A DNA stretch of 64,000 nt, taken from assembly GCF_918797505.1 (NCBI RefSeq), contig NC_092796.1:57752851-57816850 (forward strand). Direction: 5' to 3'. The position numbers and the translations under genes were made by a program. This DNA is from Bemisia tabaci (lineage: Eukaryota; Arthropoda; Insecta; Hemiptera; Aleyrodidae). Position 1 is the stretch's first letter, and every line of letters starts with the position of its first letter. The notes beneath the pieces were generated by a model. It did no database searches. It was not told where the DNA came from and was given only the letters and a program-made list of their open reading frames with translations. Below are positions 59,601-64,000 of this stretch, in pieces.

Positions 59601-62600
59601 CGCCATTGATTTGTTTCTAGGATTAAAAATGTAGGGCATACATATAAAAATCTCAACAATACTTGGACACCCAGTATGATTTAATTTTGATGACTGTTTT
59701 TAAAATTTCCTTCAAATGAATTTTGAAGATTACTGACCCTGAGTGACCAGGAATGCTTTGAGAAACGGAGATTATTAAGTGCATAATAAAGGAGGGAATC
59801 ATCCAGAAAATTTATTATTAATAACTAAACAATGAGTAAGAATTACCGTTAGATGATTGGCCTGGCTGTTGGTCCATGAGGGCTGTATTCCTCCGGGTGA
59901 TGAGATTTTGCTCCTCTCGTTCATCACGATCAACTATCGTTACCTGATGTTTGAAAAAAAAAAAATATATAAACAGATTTATATTAAAAATTTTCACATT
60001 GATCTAAGCATTTCAGAGGTTATACTTAAACTAAAAGGATGATGATAATATGGACCGCGTTAAACAAAAAGGAACCAAGCCACATCAGCTATTGCAAAAT
60101 TTAACAGGGAGATATCAGTTTTTACGAGAGAACGTCTGCGCAGATTCCTATGAAAATTTGAAGGAATTTGCTTGGTATGATGGAGAATATTCACTGAAAT
60201 TTGCACAAAAATCCGCACAACCGTTTTTTTATGTAAAAAATTAAATTGACCGATTAAATTTGGGAATAGCTGATGTGGCTTGGTTCCTTTCTGTTTAACA
60301 CGGTCAATATAGTTTGAGCAATTAATTATTTTTGGTAACAATAGGCACAGATGGGTAGGGCTGTTCTATCGGTTGTTGGTAAGCTACCGAAACAGTTCCG
60401 TTAAGAAAAAGTTACGATAACAGTGCTCTTGCCGATAGCGATCAGAATTTTCGGAGCTGACGAAAATAAGCTGTTGCCATTTGTACATCTATTTCATGCG
60501 CCGCCGTGCCAGGCAATCTGATAAACCAACGCACGAGGCAACAATGCATTGAGTGCGAGCTCTCAAAAATCTGATAAGGCCGGTTGTTAACGATATCGAT
60601 AGTGTTCCGGCAAGAATTCGTTTGAACACCCCTACACATAGGTAGACAAAAAATCAAGGTCTCTGTGGAAAAAAATCGTACAGAAAATAATTGCAAGTTT
60701 GCTAGAAGTAAATATTTTCAAGATTTGACAAATTCAATCTAAAGGTACTGTCTTATCACTTTTCAAAATGTTGAGCCCTTCCAGTGAGACACAGTGTGTA
60801 AATATATCACATGACATAGTTTCGTTGACTTAAACTTGAATTTGTCCTCAAAAACACCAAAACGCAAAAAAAAACATTAAAACCTTTTATTTTACACCTT
60901 GGCTGATTCCTGGAACAGCTAATTTTTTAGGATGACGTTATTTTTCCTTACCAATGAACCGTTGTCTTATCTGTTTATTACCGTACCAACAAACACATCG
61001 CAATTGGTCCATGCTTAGGTAATAGATGAATAAGTTGGGTATTACCTACAGATTGGGCGTTTTCAGTCTCAGAAACATCCACCATGAGCAAATAATTTTG
61101 CGCATATGGACAGTGAAACTACCAGACATATCTCGATTTGCGACTTTGTAGACTTCCGGTCAAACTTCATTTTTTAAATGGAAAACTACTCGACGTCAAT
61201 TCTAGAAAACGTCCGTTATTATCCTTCTTTGAGCGGAGAAAACTCTGTGAAAATTTAAAAAAATTATATAAATTTGTTCTTTTTAAAAAAATAAAATGGG
61301 AGTAGAGATTTTTTAACACCGCATCCAAGATACGTGGTCTGGTAATTTCACCGTCAATATACCTTTCAAATATATTGATGTAGGATCTGTCCCAACCTTA
61401 CTTTCGATTATTTTTTGAAAGATTAGGGCACTTGCAACGTTTCACAGTATCTTCAGATTCCATTTTTAATTAAAACAAGTCTACTACTGAGAAAGAAATA
61501 AATTAACTTTTTTCTCTTTCTTTTTCCTAATTCGCATTGTTTTTTGCAGATTGATTCAAACTTAGAACTCACTTTCACAGTCCTTCCGTAAAGATCAACC
61601 ACTCCATAACAATATGGGGGCACAATTCTGGCTGCCACTCCTTGATCAAGACCATTGATGAAGTAGTGAAGGGTGCCATCAGATTTTCGCATCATCGCAA
61701 TTCGATCGCCAATCTAGAATAAGAGAACACCCTCAGATTCATAAAACTCGATAAATAATGGAGACACATAAAGAGGAATTTTAATTTAGATATGCACAAT
61801 ATTTTCTTTAAACTTTAAAGAGCTGTAGCTTAGTGCTATTTAGTTTTCTGAGAGACATGCAGAGAAGGGCTGGAAAATTTTAACTTTACATCAGAACAAA
61901 CGATCATTTGAATTATGTTAACAAACCTAAAAACGGCCCTTACCAAGAACTTTTCAGAAATTATTAGATGTTACCATTCACATATTTACAGTCTCAAAAA
62001 ATTAAGGAGTACTTTATGCATTAAAAAACAAACTGACGATTCATCTAGGATCTTCTAATGTAAATTTTGGCAGTTCTTGCGAATTGGCAACACTGAGTCC
62101 CGTTTACACAAATGCAAGTGAAACAATCCATTAGTATTGATACAGGCTTTTCTACCTGGAACCAATAAATCATGACGGATATGTCTGGAGGAAAAACAGT
62201 GCTGCCAATTTTTCAGAATTCTCACTGTTTAAATTGGTACACAAAAAAGATCCTTGTGTTTCGCTCTTTTAAAATTCAGATTAAAAACTAGAATAAATAA
62301 ATAAAATAAATGAATGATGCTGTTTAGGGCACAAGACAAGAAAAAACTTACTCGCAAATCATCCAGATTAAATTCACCATATTCACGCCGAGTTCCTTTA
62401 CCATTAGTTAAAATTCCACAACCAGACATCATGATAGTCCCTGAACGAAGGTTTGTCATTGTGGCAGGAAAGTCGAGGGCATGTGGAAAATGCGTTGTGA
62501 CCCCGACTTCTATACTTCCAGACCATTTGTCTACGAGTTTGTCTATTCTTATCTGTGAGCAAAATAAAATTCACTTGGTCAACAAAATATTCTCCCTGGA

Positions 62601-63395
62601 AGATGACTGTTCCAATGTTACAGAAAGTTTACACAACTAAAGTCTGATTTTAAGTGGAAAACATAACCAAGAGGATGATATGATGTGTTTGTGTGGTTTT
62701 TGTTTTTGTTGGCAGAGTTTATTAAAATCCTAAATATTACATACAGCTTCTTTATCATCTTCTCATCCAGTTGGATAGCATCCCCCGCTGCTTAACTACA
62801 TACTTGTTAGCGCTATGCTATTGCGCATAGTTATATGTCATAGCTTATGAAAAAAGTGATAGCTTGGCTTTATTCACTTTAGATCTAGTATGCGTAAAAC
62901 CTTACATAAACTTCATCAAATAATTATTTTCAGTTGATCTTACTTATCAGAAGTATACAATGCAGACTTAATTTACAACTTTACACCTGGTGTTTTGATG
63001 CTACTAAAAACTTACATCCAATATTTTCAACAAGCAAAAAGCAAAAAAAGATGGACAACCAAAACTTGCAACCCTTCTGTTGCGGCATTTTACACATTAA
63101 CAGTGAATACATCTCCTACAGCCTGTTAATTTTAGTTTATGACTTAAGAAATGTATACAGTAGAAGGTTTTTTCTTTAGTTTCTTCTTTACTTTAGAAGA
63201 AATGTCTGCTGTTAATGTCTCCCTGATCAAGGATGCACTCCACGAAAAAGAAAATTTACCTCGAATAACTCATCATTTTCAAGGGGCCGATGAGTCATGA
63301 CAACACCATTATTGAAGTCATCAAATGGACGCAATCTTTCAGCCGTTCTTTTATTGAAGGATAATTTTACGAGCGAACCAGTTTTTGAGTGAAAT
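44431..63395 (-). CDS. NEURL4: Neuralized-like protein 4 (NEURL4/bluestreak), 3' 22 exons
   Basis: Known NEURL4 is a large NHR-domain protein of the centrosome/ubiquitin pathway that works with HERC2 and CP110; Drosophila bluestreak is its homologue. Exons, 5' to 3' on the - strand: 63395-63260, 62552-62352, 61713-61573, 59943-59847, 59283-59184, 58529-58353, 57624-57534, 56964-56741, 55931-55738, 55304-55224, 54337-54129, 53074-52911, 52020-51761, 50717-50551, 49693-49500, 48969-48903, 48338-48198, 47656-47504, 47052-46873, 46582-45721, 45205-45076, 44644-44431. All junctions are GT-AG and in phase, giving 1393 codons plus stop. Five NHR domains are visible, each with a VDLYGQ-type ending or variant, then a Ser/Glu-rich linker and a conserved C-terminal region. 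The gene is 5'-truncated by the window: vertebrate NEURL4 has six NHRs, so the first probably lies to the right. Confidence 0.94.
45076..45205 (-). CDS. NEURL4: NEURL4 exon: C-terminal region
   Basis: Codes [20 protein letters not shown] and [20 protein letters not shown]. Not an NHR; it continues the conserved C-terminal module. Phase 1 to 2. Confidence 0.88.
45721..46582 (-). CDS. NEURL4: NEURL4 exon: acidic linker and C-terminal region
   Basis: The first part is a Glu/Asp/Ser-rich, probably disordered linker of about 170 residues. It is followed by a folded-looking part with [20 protein letters not shown], then SNWCKLPL and [20 protein letters not shown] plus QGELFDPC. The donor is CCTT|gtgagt (phase 0 to 1). 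Antisense frames here are shadows. Confidence 0.93.
46873..47052 (-). CDS. NEURL4: NEURL4 exon: NHR-e end
   Basis: Codes [38 protein letters not shown] and [11 protein letters not shown]. Phase 0 to 0. Confidence 0.96.
47504..47656 (-). CDS. NEURL4: NEURL4 exon: NHR-e
   Basis: Codes [20 protein letters not shown] and [20 protein letters not shown]. 51 codons, phase 0 to 0. Confidence 0.93.
48198..48338 (-). CDS. NEURL4: NEURL4 exon: NHR-e start
   Basis: Codes [20 protein letters not shown] and [20 protein letters not shown], the NHR start. Phase 0 to 0. Confidence 0.93.
48903..48969 (-). CDS. NEURL4: NEURL4 micro-exon: linker
   Basis: 67 nt coding [20 protein letters not shown] and SD, bounded by ttctttcag and gtaagt, phase 2 to 0. 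Its short length makes it the least certain by content, but both splice sites and both phases fit. Confidence 0.8.
49500..49693 (-). CDS. NEURL4: NEURL4 exon: NHR-d end and linker
   Basis: Codes [20 protein letters not shown] (the VDLYGQ position reads VDLSGR) and then a Ser-rich linker. Phase 0 to 2. Confidence 0.9.
50271..50436. mobile_element. foldback MITE in NEURL4 intron, CCAGTGGCGTGGCGTG ends
   Basis: The left end ccagtggcgtggcgtg and the right end cacgccatgccactgg are inverted with one change, and the inner atcgattgat / atcgataatcgattatt blocks also pair. It is 166 bp with no coding content. Confidence 0.7.
50551..50717 (-). CDS. NEURL4: NEURL4 exon: NHR-d
   Basis: Codes [20 protein letters not shown] then [18 protein letters not shown], the NHR G-x-x-V...L.FY.N..D.G.A pattern. 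Phase 1 to 0. Confidence 0.93.
50924..51478. mobile_element. hAT-like non-autonomous element, 555 bp, near-perfect 8-bp TSD
   Basis: The left end cagtgtttgaaactcac and the right end gtgagttttgatcactg are inverted. The flanks are gctttagc (50916-50923) and gctttaac (51479-51486), an 8-bp duplication with one change. Inside, gcgccact/gcgcca and cccctaaaaat words recur. A second foldback element is nested at 51164-51394. It lies in a NEURL4 intron. Confidence 0.75.
51164..51394. mobile_element. palindromic foldback MITE, copy 2 (nested)
   Basis: The ends are cactgg and ccagtg. The arms contain acattggatctagagtccag, actcttgaaaacattgacaa and their inverse, with a pairing centre around 51240-51300. 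It is the same family as 1579-1811, 49.6 kb away, here inserted into the hAT-like element. Confidence 0.85.
51761..52020 (-). CDS. NEURL4: NEURL4 exon: NHR-d start (divergent)
   Basis: Codes [40 protein letters not shown] and [10 protein letters not shown]. It follows the NHR pattern, but the usual FH...G and NG+V positions are weakened. Phase 2 to 1. Confidence 0.9.
52911..53074 (-). CDS. NEURL4: NEURL4 exon: linker
   Basis: Codes [20 protein letters not shown] and a Ser/Pro/Lys linker. Phase 0 to 2. Confidence 0.88.
53104..53539. mobile_element. foldback element in NEURL4 intron, 436 bp
   Basis: The left end has cttgctagggacgagttcta then taggac; the right end has gtcctatagaactggtccct then ggcaag. 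The inner ctcgcgtaggatcct / aggatcctacgcaag also pairs. The arms are decayed and there is no coding content. Confidence 0.65.
54129..54337 (-). CDS. NEURL4: NEURL4 exon: NHR-c end
   Basis: Codes [35 protein letters not shown] and [11 protein letters not shown]. Phase 1 to 0. Confidence 0.95.
55224..55304 (-). CDS. NEURL4: NEURL4 exon: NHR-c
   Basis: 27 codons: [20 protein letters not shown] and DTWMLSG. Both boundaries are phase 1 and join cleanly to the flanking NHR pieces. Confidence 0.92.
55738..55931 (-). CDS. NEURL4: NEURL4 exon: NHR-c start
   Basis: Codes [40 protein letters not shown] and [10 protein letters not shown]. Phase 2 to 1. Confidence 0.94.
56377..56645. repeat. dispersed repeat, gaaattttca family, in NEURL4 intron
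   Basis: Contains gaaatttatacagaatattc, agaagaaaaat and aagttttcaagaaattag, and ends gacaggaagtcggcaacgtt. The same layout occurs at 35826-36098, 37835-38100 and 59384-59612. Confidence 0.55.
56741..56964 (-). CDS. NEURL4: NEURL4 exon: NHR-b end and linker
   Basis: Codes [32 protein letters not shown] and [17 protein letters not shown], then a short Cys/Ser/Pro linker. Phase 0 to 2. Confidence 0.95.
57212..57464. mobile_element. foldback element, TTGGATTGCATTTTGCAAAA ends
   Basis: The arms ttggattgcattttgcaaaa, aggaacca... and ...ggtacctttttgcaaaatgc, aatccaa pair, and inner taagattgtgcaac / gcacaatctt also pair. A related copy is at 63631-63888. The left tip resembles the TGCATTTTGCAA family of the left third of the window. 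Confidence 0.75.
57534..57624 (-). CDS. NEURL4: NEURL4 exon: NHR-b
   Basis: Codes [20 protein letters not shown] and [10 protein letters not shown]. Phase 2 to 0. Confidence 0.94.
58353..58529 (-). CDS. NEURL4: NEURL4 exon: NHR-b
   Basis: Codes [20 protein letters not shown] and [20 protein letters not shown]. Phase 2 to 2. Confidence 0.95.
59184..59283 (-). CDS. NEURL4: NEURL4 exon: NHR-b start
   Basis: Codes [20 protein letters not shown] and TALRP. Donor gtatgt. Phase 1 to 2. Confidence 0.9.
59384..59612. repeat. dispersed repeat, gaaattttca family, in NEURL4 intron
   Basis: Shares cagctcctatttcattttta, cagagaggaagag, the gacaggaagtctgcaacg block and gatacacagtttggatg, ending gtttcgccattg, with the other family members. 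Confidence 0.5.
59847..59943 (-). CDS. NEURL4: NEURL4 exon: linker
   Basis: Codes [20 protein letters not shown] and a Gln/Ser-rich linker ending QPGQSSNG between NHR domains. Phase 0 to 1. Confidence 0.85.
60051..60306. mobile_element. foldback element in NEURL4 intron
   Basis: The arms tggaccgcgttaaacaaaaa, ggaaccaagccacatcagct and their inverse (agctgatgtggcttggttcc, gtttaacacggtca) pair closely. The same short peptide frame reads on both strands because of the symmetry, so it is not a gene. Confidence 0.8.
60345..60645. repeat. diverged repeat with gtagggctgttctatcgg start
   Basis: The start word and internal caacaatgcattgagtgcgagctctc-like segment recur in shortened form at about 57690-57785 (gtagggctgtcctatccg, aatgcattgaacgagggctc). 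The ends show only weak inverted similarity, so the class is unclear. Confidence 0.4.
61573..61713 (-). CDS. NEURL4: NEURL4 exon: NHR-a end
   Basis: Codes [32 protein letters not shown] and [12 protein letters not shown], the diagnostic NHR C-terminal half. Phase 0 to 0. Confidence 0.95.
62352..62552 (-). CDS. NEURL4: NEURL4 exon: NHR-a middle
   Basis: Codes [20 protein letters not shown] and [17 protein letters not shown], the central NHR strands. 67 codons, phase 0 to 0. Confidence 0.95.
63260..63395 (-). CDS. NEURL4: NEURL4 exon (first in window): NHR-a start
   Basis: Codes [20 protein letters not shown] and [18 protein letters not shown], the N-terminal half of an NHR domain. It enters with the third base of a codon (phase 2) and leaves in phase 0. 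Confidence 0.93.
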
Positions 63396-63630
63396 CTGGA
63401 CAGAAAAAAATGGCAAGGTACAGAGATATCCAAAAATTAAGCAAAGTTTCTTGTAATTTCTCTCCTAAAGCGCTTGAGGGAAAAGCTTCATGATCTCAGG
63501 CTGTCGAGGATAACTTTCTGAATTATTCAACTTTTAGGGCTCTTGAGAGGACACCAACCTAAAAACGAACCTCAGCAAAAGATAATTTTTTATGCAAACC
63601 GCAAGTTTCTGGATAATGCTATTTTAAAAT

Positions 63631-63888
63631 GGATTGCATTTTGCAAAAAAGAGCCAAGAACATTCCAATGTTGCTAGGATCGTACAACTTACATTCATTG
63701 CAATAAAATTACTAAAATCACGCGAAAAATTATATTTACAAAGGCAATTTTTGCTTTGAATTTATAATTTGTTAGGAGTAAAGCTTTTGTTTAGATGATC
63801 AGTTTATACTTACAAGGTGAAAAAAGTTTCACTATCACAGCGACATTGGAACGTTCTTGGTTCCTTTTTGCAACGTACAATCAAAATG
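63631..63888. mobile_element. foldback element, second copy of the 57212 family
   Basis: The left arm has ggattgcattttgcaaaaaa, gagccaagaacattccaatg; the right arm has cattggaacgttcttggttc, ctttttgcaacgtacaatc. It lies upstream of the first visible NEURL4 exon, probably in an intron. Confidence 0.7.
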
Positions 63889-63903
63889 GTGGACAGTTGG
63901 ATG

Positions 63904-64000
63904 TGTTTCTGCTAAACGGAACTGTGTGCATTATGACGTGAGCCCTGTTATGGGCGTATTCTTGTGAATCTCAGAGCTCATGTCTTAATGCACATGGTTC
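63904..64000. mobile_element. short foldback MITE, copy 2, cut by window edge
   Basis: tgtttctgctaaacggaact then gtgtgcatta...gagccct mirrors gagctcatgtcttaatgcac then atggttc at the edge. It has the same arms as 8270-8397; the final bases lie beyond the window. Confidence 0.7.

Noticed and set aside
60050..60341. Matching [13 protein letters not shown] frames on both strands
   Set aside because: Produced by the inverted arms of the foldback element at 60051-60306.
1..64000. CRISPR arrays, operons, bacterial-type genes, tRNA or rRNA genes
   Set aside because: No regularly spaced repeats with unique spacers, no polycistronic packing and no cloverleaf- or rRNA-like sequence were seen; everything supported is eukaryotic.

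Overview
This is nuclear DNA from an animal, almost certainly an insect. Genes are split by GT-AG introns, coding density is low, and introns and flanks are full of short palindromic DNA-transposon relics. The repeat style and the proteins fit a hemipteran. A whitefly such as Bemisia is my best guess, but that is an impression from repeat families and was not tested.

Region 1 to about 15 kb (AT-rich, repeat-rich, with a few GC-rich islands) holds no gene I can fully support. It contains one well-formed candidate upstream exon (589-658), a possible promoter and first exon (about 4560-5040), and many foldback/MITE elements, including a clean hAT-like insertion with an 8-bp target duplication (13774-14473).

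Region 15.26-39.46 kb, + strand, is an APC (adenomatous polyposis coli) homologue, which I resolved into 20 exons whose phases all match (about 1756 aa from the first in-frame ATG). The order is an armadillo-repeat domain, one recognised 15-aa repeat, six 20-aa-type beta-catenin-binding repeats, three SAMP-type (here SGMP) Axin-binding motifs, and a basic tail with two SGIP motifs. Two neighbouring exons (32761-33129 and 33602-33964) are tandem duplicates, each carrying one 20-aa repeat plus one SAMP motif. The 4.6-kb intron before them holds a complete, intronless 762-codon gene on the same strand (28641-30929) for a predicted secreted protein I cannot assign to a family with confidence.

Region 39.5-44.4 kb is the convergent intergenic space with the APC 3' UTR. 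Region 44.43-63.40 kb, - strand, is the 3' part of a Neuralized-like protein 4 gene (NEURL4; bluestreak in Drosophila). It has 22 exons in the window (1393 codons plus stop), five NHR domains and a conserved C-terminal region. The 5' end, probably with the first NHR domain, lies beyond the right edge.

APC and NEURL4 are separate functions that meet tail to tail: APC scaffolds the beta-catenin destruction complex and microtubule ends, and NEURL4 is known as a centrosomal/ubiquitin-pathway scaffold. Nothing in the sequence suggests co-regulation.
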